A stretch of DNA of 64,000 nucleotides, taken from Rufibacter sp. LB8. Its GTDB lineage: Bacteria > Bacteroidota > Bacteroidia > Cytophagales > Hymenobacteraceae. The stretch covers positions 3,453,501 through 3,517,500 of the forward strand of contig NZ_JADALJ010000001.1 of NCBI RefSeq assembly GCF_014876185.1, written 5' to 3'. Below, in pieces: positions 15,674 to 24,388 of the stretch (the stretch's first letter is position 1; every line of letters begins with the position of its first letter). A program made the position numbers and the translations under genes. The notes under the pieces were generated by a model, which was not told where the DNA came from, made no database searches, and saw only the letters and a program-made list of their open reading frames with translations.

Positions 15674-15945
15674 AAAAGGGTGTAAATGGTTTAACTCCAA
15701 CAGGAGGGCCTGGGCCTTCCTCCACAACAGTCGCATGTTCTCTCAGACAGAGGGCTTCCTAGGCAACCAGTAGCCAAGAACAGCCGAGACATCCGATCGT
15801 ATGGCAATAACTTTCCTGATTGCCAATAGACAGCGGTCCGCTGAGGGACTATGGTTTACTACAAATACCGGAACCGATAGGGAGGCGGAATGGGCAATTA
15901 CCAAAGATAGAAAGAATAGTAAGCGGACAGGCTCTAAGGCCTGCT

Positions 15946-15957
15946 GTGATTTTTCAC
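15946..15957. promoter_or_regulatory. GTGATTTTTCAC motif
   Basis: Exact copy of the dispersed 12-bp palindrome, about 273 bp upstream of the secreted-protein gene that starts at 15673. Flanks are not conserved between copies, which argues for a protein-binding site rather than a longer repeat. Confidence 0.45.
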
Positions 15958-16154
15958 GGGTCAATCAGGCCAAAAGCAGCATTTGATAGAGGGAGCATCA
16001 AGGCACTCAGAAGAGAGGGAGGAAGTGAGACTGGAACGGACTGACAGGCAAGGGATACCTTTAAGTAATGGCAGGGAATCGCTTATGGCCAAAAAGCATC
16101 AACAGTATCATATAGGGATACACGGGTTGAGAAACGCCCTAACCTTTGGAGAAA

Positions 16155-16170
16155 GTGTGAAAAATCACAC
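16155..16170. promoter_or_regulatory. Extended palindrome GTGTGAAAAATCACAC
   Basis: The best copy of the motif: a perfect 16-bp palindrome with 6-bp half-sites GTGTGA/TCACAC and AAAA spacer. It lies about 485 bp upstream of the 16656 gene and 198 bp from the copy at 15946. Confidence 0.5.
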
Positions 16171-16655
16171 CGCGGAAATGTTAAAGGAAAATTTACCTTT
16201 GGTGAAGGTGAGAACAGGCTCCGGTTAACTACCATTTGGACCCGTACAGTCTAGCCCCATGTGATCTTCTAATCCCAGAGCTAGAATTTATGGTACTCAA
16301 AGTCTATATCTGGATGGCTCATCATAGGAATCGATGATGAGCCTTTAACAAAATCATGCTAATAAGGAAACAGTTTCCCAGTAAGGGATGCGTCAAGAGT
16401 TTTTTTGGAGGATTTTAGCTTCCAAAGTAAATTTAATTGGAGTCCTGAAATACAATCCATAACTAGGTGTCCTAATTTGCTGACTTATAGTTATATATAA
16501 CAAATCATATATAATCCACCTAAAAAGATAGCTTATATTTTTTTGATTTACTCTATAGCCCTAAACACGCGACATTTCTGTTCTTCTCCTACTGGAATTC
16601 TGGTTTTTGCTGCAGTTGTCTCCGTGTCAAATTAATTTTTATTTAATCCCCCAGT

Positions 16656-18056
16656 ATGAAAATACGCTTGCTATTTCTATTGCTTCTCTCCCCATTTTTT
16701 GCCCAGGCCCAGAAGAGTTGGAACCGAGTTGTGCCGGAGAACCAATCAGCTATAAAATTACTGGCCACGAGGGACGGAGGCTTCATTGTACTGGGTTTGA
16801 AAGGAGAGGGAAATCCCCAAATGGCCTACATCTCCAAGTTCACAGGTCAAGGCCAGTTGCTTTGGTCACGTCCCACACAACCGCGGGCGGGCATGGTACA
16901 CAACAGTATCCAGGCTCTCAATGAAATGGGAAACGGGGATATTTGGGTTCTGGGGGGAGGCTATCAGGCGACCCAGGGCCCGAATTCGGAAGGGGTAGCC
17001 TTTGTACAGCGTTTGGGCATCCAGACAGGGGACTCAATTTATACCGAATATTTTCTGGGCACGCTCGGCTCCAACTTGAGATACCTGCATGGCAGTCCGG
17101 AGGGTGACCGTGTCTTTGGGATCAGACCAAACCAAGAGGAAGGAGCCCCTTTTCTATTGGAGGAATACGACGAACGGGGAAACTTCGTTCGGGAGAATGG
17201 CCTTGAGATTTTTACATGGTTCCCCCCCCATTTGGAATTCGTCTCTACCGCTGCGGGGGACCTTTTCCTGAACACTGGCTACGTCAAAGGTTCATCCCCG
17301 CTTGAATACCCCATCTTTCACAAAATCATAGACAGGAGCGGGATCACTATTCAAGGCCTTAAGGATCACGCCTTACTGTCAGCCATACCTAACGGGGAAA
17401 TCCTGACTGAGGGCATTGTAGATGGTGTGGGTGGGTTTTATATCTTTGCCGACACCCCAGACCCACTCGCGTTTATTCCGGAAAGCTTTTTCTCTCTGGC
17501 TTCTGGCGAGACCCGGAATGCACCTACGCCACAATCCCCAAAAATGCTGTTTGGGGGCGATATCCTAGTATCGGGCTCTTATCCGTCTGGCCCCTCTACC
17601 AGATCCCTTTTCCTATTGAGACTTGATAGAGTCGGTAACCAAGTCTGGAAACATTACTACCCAGAAATGGAAGGTGCGCAGCTAAAGGCACAAGAAGTAA
17701 CGCCGGATGGAAGCGTCGTGCTCTTACTGCAACGGGGTGATGAGGTTCGGTTGGTAAAGACAGACCCACAGGGTGTGATACTTAGCTCCACCAAGGACTC
17801 CGGCCATGCCAGTGCAGAAGCTTCCCTATATCCCAATCCAAGCAGTGACGGTAAAGCTGTCATGACTTTTGCCAAAGCTTTTTCTGGCAGGATTCAAATT
17901 TATGATCAGGTGGGTAAACTCTGTTATGAATCAAGCTTTAGGAATACCTCAGAAATCAAGATAGGGACGTTGCTTCCCTTACGCCACGGGGTATATTTAA
18001 TTAAAGTATCCAATACCGAAAATTATCTAAAAACTTATAGGCTTCTAATAAACTAG
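16656..18056 (+). CDS. Secreted protein with T9SS type A sorting domain
   Basis: A 466-aa protein starting at ATG 16656. Signal peptide at 1-18 (RLLFLLLLSPFFAQAQ). The body contains repeats of the kind GGFIVLGLKGEGNPQMAYISKFTGQGQLLWSR and GDIWVLGGGYQ, the pattern of Bacteroidota beta-propeller-like proteins (strands with D-G-G and L-W/V turns). The C-terminal ~80 residues (SLYPNPSSDGKAVMTF ... GVYLIKVSNTENYLKTYRLLIN) are a type A sorting domain, so it is exported by T9SS to the surface or medium. It is the first gene of a run with the metalloprotease (27-bp gap) and the tail-fibre-like gene. The ligand is unknown. Confidence 0.88.
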   Translation: MKIRLLFLLLLSPFFAQAQKSWNRVVPENQSAIKLLATRDGGFIVLGLKGEGNPQMAYISKFTGQGQLLWSRPTQPRAGMVHNSIQALNEMGNGDIWVLGGGYQATQGPNSEGVAFVQRLGIQTGDSIYTEYFLGTLGSNLRYLHGSPEGDRVFGIRPNQEEGAPFLLEEYDERGNFVRENGLEIFTWFPPHLEFVSTAAGDLFLNTGYVKGSSPLEYPIFHKIIDRSGITIQGLKDHALLSAIPNGEILTEGIVDGVGGFYIFADTPDPLAFIPESFFSLASGETRNAPTPQSPKMLFGGDILVSGSYPSGPSTRSLFLLRLDRVGNQVWKHYYPEMEGAQLKAQEVTPDGSVVLLLQRGDEVRLVKTDPQGVILSSTKDSGHASAEASLYPNPSSDGKAVMTFAKAFSGRIQIYDQVGKLCYESSFRNTSEIKIGTLLPLRHGVYLIKVSNTENYLKTYRLLIN

Positions 18057-18083
18057 GATAATACCCTGCAATAAATCGAAACT

Positions 18084-20984
18084 ATGAACCAAAGAAGCAT
18101 TTTAATTTTATGTTTTTTATTTCTAATATACTTAAATTCTTTGGCTCAGGAGATGGGGGGGCTTGTTTGTGGCTATAACGTTAACCCCGTCTCGCAATCC
18201 AACCAAATAGGGCTTTTGGCTAACCCTGATTCAAGGAATGGGAAAGTCTTCACCCCGAAAGGAGACATAAAATTCCTTATTATTTTCGCAGGGTTTGAGG
18301 GTTCTCAAGGAACGCAGCAAGCTGACCTTTGGCCAGCCTTCCCTGCTACCGCAATACCTAAAGATTTTGACAGCAGCAATGGAGGCGCATTGGATAATTT
18401 TTTCTTTTCCAGCAATTCCCAGTTTCCTAATAACAACGACCCCTCCAATACTTCAATATCTCGTTTTTTCTACGAAATGTCAAACGGGCAGTTTAGGGTC
18501 ACGGCAGACATACTCAAAGACCCGGGCTCCCAAACCCCTGTCCGGATTAATATAGATCCGACGGATCTCTCCGGGGGGTTCTCAGTGGCAAACAGGAGGG
18601 TTTTGGAAAAAGTGAAGCAGTTGTATGATGGCCAAATAGATTGGTCACAATATGACAAGAGAAAGAACCACCCTAATTTCGCTTCTGATAACAGCACCTC
18701 CTCTGCTGACTTAAAACCAGATTATGTCATAATCGTCTACAGATTAAAATCTGACTGGAGAAATCCCCCCCACCTAGGTTGGCCAATACCCTGGCTTGCT
18801 GATGGATATTCTATATTGGACACTGACCAACCTGTTACTATCCAAGGCACCAATTCAAGCAGTTATAGTTTTGATGGTGCCGGTTTTACTTTTATGACAG
18901 GTGCTCAGCAAGGCATGGCGCATTGGAAGCAGCTGTTCATCCATGAGCTAGCCCATGAGCTGTTCAGCAGCCCCCATTTCTCCGGTCAGAACGGGGTGAT
19001 CGGTAAACGCTTCTCAGTAAGTTCAATTTCCAGTCTTGTGAATTATGGGGAAATGACCTCCAGTGCCAATGCTTGGGAGTCATGGTACCTAGGCTGGTTG
19101 GATTTAGCACCTGACAAAGATATTGCTAAGTCCTCTACCACAAAAACAGTGACGATCCGTGACTTTCTCAGCTATAAGGAACCCGTTAGAATTGCCATCC
19201 CCCACACCAATCCTGTCCAATATCTTTGGGTGGAGAACAGGCAGATGATTAACATCTTTGATAAGCGCTCCTTGTTTTTGCACAACACCCATGGTCAAGC
19301 CATACCGGAGGCATTACCTGGACTGCATATGTTTATTTCAGATCTTGGCCCCTCCCGTTCCAACCCTGACATAAATTTAGTTTGGAACAAGGCTAATAGC
19401 ATAAGACAATTGCATGGCGCGGGTAATTTCGACTATTCATCCATTTTATATACTATCAGAGAAACTTCATTCTATGGTAGCTATGTGTCTACTTTGCCAC
19501 TGTTGCAAGTTCCAAACCCTGTCAGCGGGGCTTCAGACAATGGATGGTTTATTGGCAACCACGATGTAAGTACTGCTTACAATGAGAGTATTTTGTTTTA
19601 TAACCCTGAAGCAAATAAACCTTTTGGTGGTAGGGGGTTTGAAGGTGTTCCCATTATTAAAAAGGAAAATAGCTGGACCTACGGTTTTTACGGTGCTTAT
19701 GATCCCAATGTGCCCGGCTCTACCTCGATTAGCTTCAACCAAATAGGGCAAGGGGCGGGAATCACCCATAACACTGTCATTATACCATTCCAGACCTATG
19801 AAGCAAACACTTTCCGCCTTACCCCCGTCTACCTGAATGGACTATCGGTGAGGATTATTGCTAAAAGGCCTGATGCTGGCGGGAAGAATGCAGGGGAGGA
19901 ATATGACATCGAAATCAGTTACACAGATACGGACATCAAGAATAACCAGCGATTCACGGGAGACATAGTCCTTAACAATGTCGATGGAGCCCCTTCCGAT
20001 TACGACATCAATGTCAAATCGAACAACACATTAACTATAAATAAGAGCGGCACCCCTAATCGCCATACAAAGACAGGCGCAAATGATTTCATCAACCCAA
20101 CTGTCTTTACCTGTGCCACTGGAAGCATTTTTCACCAAGAGGCCAACTCCACTGTTTCCGTGCAGCAGGCAAGTGAGTTCCTGGTACACTCTGGTGCCAA
20201 GGTGCAACTAAAGGACAATGCTAAGTTTTTCCTCAAAGAAGGAAGCTTATTGACTTTGGCGGCTGGAAGTGAATTTTTGTTGAACTCCGGGGCGTTCCTG
20301 GAGATGGAGAACACAACCGTCAATTTGCTCTCCTCCAATGCGGGTGCATTGACATTGAATAATGGTCAAATTGCCATCAAGACCGGCGGCAAACTGATTT
20401 TAGGAGGAACCCTGTCAACTAGCCTTACTTCTCAGAACCAAGAAATTGTGGTTTACAATGGGGGGATTCTGGAGATAGGAAACTCCAATGTCTCCAATTA
20501 CCGCATTGTGGTCAAAAGCGGGGGGACGTTAGTCATGCCGCCCAACGCGGTAGTCAGCGTCACCGGCAATGGGCGCATTTCAGTAGAGAGCGGCGGTTTT
20601 CTTTGTGTCAGCAGCACCGCCCAGATTACCCTGCAAGATGAAGTCAACGTCATTAACCTGCACACGGGAAGCTTGTTGGGGGTGAATACCACCGCCATCC
20701 CCAATCCGAATTATTGCCTCACCTCTGCGAATGCCATTGCTTTCACCGGTAACGGCAAGGTGAACAGCGGCACGCTCTACATCCAGAACGAGCTGTTCAC
20801 GGTCAACTCCGCTTTCTCCAGCCTTATCATTAAAGCAGGGGAGGCGGTGACCACCGCCAGACCACAGGGCCCTGTGATAGTGAATCCCAATGCCACGCTT
20901 GTCTTGAAAGCGGTGGAAGAGGTTGTCTTGGAGGGTGGCTTTGAGGTGAAGGCCGGGGCAGGATTGGAAATCAAGAAACAATAA
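18084..20984 (+). CDS. Secreted M6-like zinc metalloprotease with C-terminal beta-stack
   Basis: A 966-aa protein starting at ATG 18084. Signal peptide at 1-21 (ILILCFLFLIYLNSLAQ). The zinc site is HELAHELFSSPH at residues 287-298 (His287, Glu288, His291, His298), preceded by a long N-terminal part containing FLIIFAGFEGSQG and RFFYEMSNGQF, as in M6 (immune inhibitor A-like) peptidases. Residues ~690-930 consist of repeated short strands (GAKVQLKDNAKFFLKEGS, GSEFLLNSGAFLEMEN, GGILEIGNSNV), suggesting a beta-helix. The final residues (EEVVLEGGFEVKAGAGLEI) match the coathanger-type terminal stack of Bacteroidota surface proteins. A classical sorting domain is absent. It lies between two T9SS proteins in one operon; the substrate is unknown. 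Confidence 0.85.
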   Translation: MNQRSILILCFLFLIYLNSLAQEMGGLVCGYNVNPVSQSNQIGLLANPDSRNGKVFTPKGDIKFLIIFAGFEGSQGTQQADLWPAFPATAIPKDFDSSNGGALDNFFFSSNSQFPNNNDPSNTSISRFFYEMSNGQFRVTADILKDPGSQTPVRINIDPTDLSGGFSVANRRVLEKVKQLYDGQIDWSQYDKRKNHPNFASDNSTSSADLKPDYVIIVYRLKSDWRNPPHLGWPIPWLADGYSILDTDQPVTIQGTNSSSYSFDGAGFTFMTGAQQGMAHWKQLFIHELAHELFSSPHFSGQNGVIGKRFSVSSISSLVNYGEMTSSANAWESWYLGWLDLAPDKDIAKSSTTKTVTIRDFLSYKEPVRIAIPHTNPVQYLWVENRQMINIFDKRSLFLHNTHGQAIPEALPGLHMFISDLGPSRSNPDINLVWNKANSIRQLHGAGNFDYSSILYTIRETSFYGSYVSTLPLLQVPNPVSGASDNGWFIGNHDVSTAYNESILFYNPEANKPFGGRGFEGVPIIKKENSWTYGFYGAYDPNVPGSTSISFNQIGQGAGITHNTVIIPFQTYEANTFRLTPVYLNGLSVRIIAKRPDAGGKNAGEEYDIEISYTDTDIKNNQRFTGDIVLNNVDGAPSDYDINVKSNNTLTINKSGTPNRHTKTGANDFINPTVFTCATGSIFHQEANSTVSVQQASEFLVHSGAKVQLKDNAKFFLKEGSLLTLAAGSEFLLNSGAFLEMENTTVNLLSSNAGALTLNNGQIAIKTGGKLILGGTLSTSLTSQNQEIVVYNGGILEIGNSNVSNYRIVVKSGGTLVMPPNAVVSVTGNGRISVESGGFLCVSSTAQITLQDEVNVINLHTGSLLGVNTTAIPNPNYCLTSANAIAFTGNGKVNSGTLYIQNELFTVNSAFSSLIIKAGEAVTTARPQGPVIVNPNATLVLKAVEEVVLEGGFEVKAGAGLEIKKQ

Positions 20985-21021
20985 TCATAACAAAACCATA
21001 AACAGAACATCAACTTAATTT

Positions 21022-22185
21022 ATGAAGAAACTATACACGCTGGCAACTGCGATTTTGCTCTCTGGCCTGGCTTTTGAGGCAACGGCGCAACTTAAGGTAA
21101 AGACCGCCTCGGGCAAGTTGATACTCGGGCCAGAGCCTAACTTGGTGTCAGATCCATCAGATTTATTATCAGGTCATGTCTTCGGTAAACTCGGAGACTA
21201 TCGGGCAGGGGCCAAATTGGCGTTCGGTGACTTCGGTTCATTCAATTTTGGGATGAATGTTTTTGTAGGGGAGTATGAGTATGAGACAGACCCGGACACT
21301 GACAAGCTGTGGTTGCATGGCAAGAACGGGGTATTTCTCACCTACGGCAGTGGCGGGGCAATCCAAACGATTGGGTCATACAACCTTGCCAACGGAAACA
21401 AGTTCGAATTCAGCTGCCCAGTGTATGCCCAAGGGCTTTTGCTCCAGTCAGACGGGCGCTACAAATCCAATGTGACTCGGCTGAACGGTGCGATGGGGTT
21501 ACTCAGAAAGCTCGAGGGCGTCAGCTATGATTTCAATTCCTCCCTGGTATCCTCCTCGGCTGAAAAGCCATCAGCAGCCACAGGCGTCATGGGTGGCAGC
21601 CCATCCGGTAAGGAGATAAAGGATAAAGCCAACTTAGAGGCATTTGAGCAGCAGAAGAAACAAGCAAAGAAGCAGTTGGGCTTTATCGCTCAAGACATGC
21701 AGAAAATATTGCCAGACCTTGTGGAAGCGGACGCCGATGGCTACCTGAGCGTTAACTACATTGGCATCATCCCGGTGCTAGTGGAGGGGCTGAAAGAGCA
21801 GCAGGCTCAGATAGAGACGTTACAGAAGACCGTGGCCAAGCTAGAGGGCAAGCTTTCCAGCACCAGTACTCTGAGAACAGGAAGCCCCAGCGCCGGCCAG
21901 GACATTCAGGCGGTAGACCAGTCGGTGGCTTTCCTATCCCAGAACGCCCCCAATCCCTTCTCCCAGAGCACGGTCATTAATTTCTTCCTGCCGCAGGAGT
22001 ACAGGAACGCCCTGCTCTACATCTTTGACATGCAGGGCGGCCTGAAGAAAACCCTGCCACTTTCCGCAAGGGGGCAGGGGAGCGTCACCATCCACGGCTC
22101 AGAGCTGGCCGCGGGCATGTACATCTATAGTTTATATGCAGATGGCAAAGAGGTGGACACCAAACGCATGATCCTCACCAAGTAA
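21022..22185 (+). CDS. Secreted tail-fibre-chaperone (peptidase S74) protein with T9SS tail
   Basis: A 387-aa protein starting at ATG 21022. Signal peptide at 1-22 (LYTLATAILLSGLAFEATAQ). The middle part contains RYKSNVTRLNGAMGLLRKLEGVSYDF and QLGFIAQDMQKILPDLV, then YLSVNYIGIIPVLVEGLKEQQAQIETLQ. This is the intramolecular chaperone of endosialidase (S74) seen at phage tail-fibre ends, here in a bacterial exported protein, and includes a coiled coil. The last ~85 residues (NAPNPFSQSTVINFFLP ... GMYIYSLYADGKEVDTKRMILTK) are a type A sorting domain. A truncated paralogue lies at 37856-38496. It may trimerise as a surface fibre; no partner is known. Confidence 0.9.
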   Translation: MKKLYTLATAILLSGLAFEATAQLKVKTASGKLILGPEPNLVSDPSDLLSGHVFGKLGDYRAGAKLAFGDFGSFNFGMNVFVGEYEYETDPDTDKLWLHGKNGVFLTYGSGGAIQTIGSYNLANGNKFEFSCPVYAQGLLLQSDGRYKSNVTRLNGAMGLLRKLEGVSYDFNSSLVSSSAEKPSAATGVMGGSPSGKEIKDKANLEAFEQQKKQAKKQLGFIAQDMQKILPDLVEADADGYLSVNYIGIIPVLVEGLKEQQAQIETLQKTVAKLEGKLSSTSTLRTGSPSAGQDIQAVDQSVAFLSQNAPNPFSQSTVINFFLPQEYRNALLYIFDMQGGLKKTLPLSARGQGSVTIHGSELAAGMYIYSLYADGKEVDTKRMILTK

Positions 22186-22230
22186 ACCACTCGAGCTACC
22201 TCTATTTAAAAATTCAAACAGGAGCATCCG

Positions 22231-22268
22231 AAGCCCTGGGGAGGGAGAGTATTCTTCCCAGGGGGCTT
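22231..22268 (+). terminator. GC-rich hairpin after the 16656-22185 operon
   Basis: Arms AAGCCCTGGG and CCCAGGGGGCTT with a small bulge, starting 46 bp after the stop of the tail-fibre-like gene. The T-run is weak, so termination strength is uncertain. Confidence 0.55.
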
Positions 22269-22430
22269 TGGGTATTCCTCTTGCAGCGTGCAGGTACGGG
22301 TGAGGGACGCCGTGCATGACGAGTGAGGCAATCACTCAATATATTCTCTGGAATTGATGCTTACCCTTAAGATAAAAGGGTGATGGTCCGATTGACCAGT
22401 CTTCCCCCTTTCAACCATTCTCTTAATTAA

Positions 22431-22900
22431 TCACAAGTCGAAGGGACTGCTTTTAAAGACCTGGTCCAGCAGGGCATCTAATTTGTCTTCATACCAGCGG
22501 AGGCCAGTGATTACTTTGGCCCTTCTGCGCGTGACTTTCGCCAACGGGACTTCAATGATGGTATGGCCGGCATTGCTCAGCCCCATAATGGAGAAGAATT
22601 CTCCCCTCAGCCAGGAGCCCCCGTCCCGCATGGAGCTGATTAGGATATCAGAGGTACCTCTTGGAATCGCTTGAAGCCTTTGATGATGGGCACCGAGTCG
22701 GTAGCTGAATTCACCACAATCCTGACTTTCCTGCCATTTGCATCCACTCCTTCCAGGACAGTTCTGAAGTCATCGAAAGTTGCAGGCGCATGCCCTAACG
22801 TGTCAACAAAGCCTTTCGAGATTAGGTGAAACGCAAGCCTGAAGATGGTCCCACTTTTACCTACTGACGGGGCGCCCCCTAATAATAAACAGTCGTTATA
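22431..22900 (-). pseudogene. Decayed P-loop NTPase gene (frameshift, no start)
   Basis: On the minus strand a frame with DCLLLGGAPSVGKSGTIFRL (a Walker A P-loop) runs to about 22660 and stops soon after with a TAA. A shift of one base at about 22655-22660 continues naturally as GTSDILISSMRDGGSWLRGEFF and ends KSSPFDL at 22431. No start codon is found upstream of the P-loop, where a TAG closes the frame. The order (P-loop, GRKVRIVV strand, SDILISSMRDGG segment) parallels the intact small P-loop gene at 1677-2153. I read this as a dead distant relative. A sequencing error could explain the frameshift but not the missing start. Confidence 0.6.
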
Positions 22901-23058
22901 ATAACGTGTTAAGAATGCTGTTAATTGAATTTTCCCGCAAGTTCCTGTAGGGAAACCACGATTGTGAAATAGAGATATAATGCTTTGCTAGACAGTGTTT
23001 TATAAGAGAGCCTTTGGGTATTCAGGCTTTACACAGAAAAGTGATCGTTGCTGTTGAT

Positions 23059-23325
23059 TCATTCCGTGTTGCTGTCCTTGATATGAAATACAACCAGAAA
23101 GCTTGCCTTGGCCAGCGCCGCGCCCATGCTCAAAGCTGCCTCTGTGAAGAACCTTTTGATTCCTGAAAGCTGCAGATAACTCAAGCTTGTCTTCCTGCTG
23201 AACATATCTGCCATGCATAGAGTCACGAAAGGCACAAAGGCAATCAATGAAGTGCAATCGACCAGACGCCATCCCCTACAATTCCATTAATCAAGAGTGC
23301 TTTAGAGGCATTTCCCTAATTCAAC
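23059..23325 (-). pseudogene. Possible remnant of a small membrane protein
   Basis: Two minus-strand frames could be joined by one base change: LLINGIVGDGVWSIALH, then LIAFVPFVTLCMADMFSRKT and a hydrophobic stretch AALSMGAALAKASFLVVFHI. The combined piece would look like a small membrane protein of the phage-holin size class. This is a weak call based only on hydrophobicity; the region is full of stops. Confidence 0.2.
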
Positions 23326-23521
23326 CCTTCAGCGTTTAAGCGTAGGCGACGGTTCCTTTTTCAAAGAAAGGCCTGCTTCCTAATCTGAGTGAAAGCGGAA
23401 ACCCTGAAGACCTTCCTGTGTGCCACATGTTTACAGGTAATTGTTCAAACAGTCCAATCCGCCCTCAGCAGGAGCTATAGACAGAGTTGCCAATGAAACC
23501 ATCACAAATGCCGCGTAGCAG

Positions 23522-23570
23522 AATTGTCCCTGGCGTAACCTATTTAGGCTACGCCAGGGACAATTTTTTT
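23522..23570 (+). terminator. Strong intrinsic terminator
   Basis: Perfect 16-bp arms AATTGTCCCTGGCGTA and TACGCCAGGGACAATT with a 12-nt loop, followed by a run of T on the plus strand. It touches the stop codon of the convergent YegP-like gene (minus). No intact plus-strand gene lies upstream, so it probably ended a gene that has decayed, or works for the minus gene. Confidence 0.75.
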
Positions 23571-23910
23571 AGGTCAAGTCTTCTATCGGCGCACTGGGGG
23601 CATCCCGCTTTACCGCCTCTATCCCATTCTCACGGTTTGAGGAAGTGGTGTAGTTCTCACTGCGTCCAATAATCTCCCCATTTGGAGCCTTCAGATTGAA
23701 AGTGAAATTACTCAACCCATTCCGGCGGTCATACCGGCTATCATATGGCGCATTAACTCTGACCGCGGCGATACCGCCTAGACATGACTGCTTAGTTGTA
23801 TACCCTTCTCCGCTGAGGATGATTTCCCCATTCCCCTTGGCCCTTAGGCGATAGTAATATTGGTTGTTGGAGGTGCTTTTTGAGATTTGAAACTTTGGGA
23901 AAATTGACAT
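23569..23910 (-). CDS. YegP family protein (DUF1508 tandem repeat)
   Basis: 113 aa from the ATG at 23908-23910 (MSIFPKFQISKSTSNNQYYYRL). A longer frame adds 20 residues without family character. Two copies of the DUF1508 motif are visible: FQISKSTSNNQYYYRLRAKGNGEIILSGEGYTTKQSCLGGI at 7-47, and FNLKAPNGEIIGRSENYTTSSNRENGIEAVK at about 72-102. This double repeat is the YegP architecture: short beta hairpins followed by a helix (xxNGIxxV). The proteins are small and cytoplasmic with no settled function. It is monocistronic, with a GTGATTTTTCAC motif about 255 bp upstream. Confidence 0.92.
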   Translation of the reverse strand: MSIFPKFQISKSTSNNQYYYRLRAKGNGEIILSGEGYTTKQSCLGGIAAVRVNAPYDSRYDRRNGLSNFTFNLKAPNGEIIGRSENYTTSSNRENGIEAVKRDAPSAPIEDLT

Positions 23911-24164
23911 GGTACGAAATAGTGAAATGGTGGAAAAATATGTGAAGCTTCCGCACGCGGGGCTTTGCAACCAAGAATAAAGCCTTTAATTACAATCAGG
24001 GGTAAGGAAGCAATACCTCGGTTTGACAGCCTTCCATGAACCAACCCGTAAAAATAGGATTTCACTGCTATTGGGTTCGTCTCCAACCCATGGGAATTTC
24101 CACATGCCAGTGGTGTGATTTTCAGCAGAAAGGATATAGTGGGAACGGAGGGTTCTGGGATGCC

Positions 24165-24176
24165 GTGATTTTTCAC
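24165..24176. promoter_or_regulatory. GTGATTTTTCAC motif
   Basis: Exact copy of the dispersed 12-mer in the divergent space between the YegP-like gene (start 23910) and the membrane-anchored gene (start 24389), 255 and 213 bp away respectively. Confidence 0.45.
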
Positions 24177-24388
24177 AGGGTCCTGTGGGGAAACCTATCA
24201 GGGAGAGGTCCATTATCCTTATTTCTGGGCCATGGGCAGCCTTCCTGCAGGTGATTGCCTTCCTTTCACCGGCTGGCCCTTTCTTCAGGGCCGGTGACTT
24301 GATGGATGACGCATGGTCATTCTGCCCAGGGAATCACATAAACCCTTAATTTAGACAGTATTTTACCTGTCCTCCTAAATTTCTTCCC

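Larger units (their letters stand above)
15674..16655. other. Long divergent intergenic region
   Basis: About 980 bp between two divergently transcribed genes. Several short frames exist but none looks like protein. It holds two copies of the 12-bp palindromic motif (15946, 16157) and an AT-rich stretch at about 16480-16560 that could carry the promoter for the 16656-22185 operon. Confidence 0.5.
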
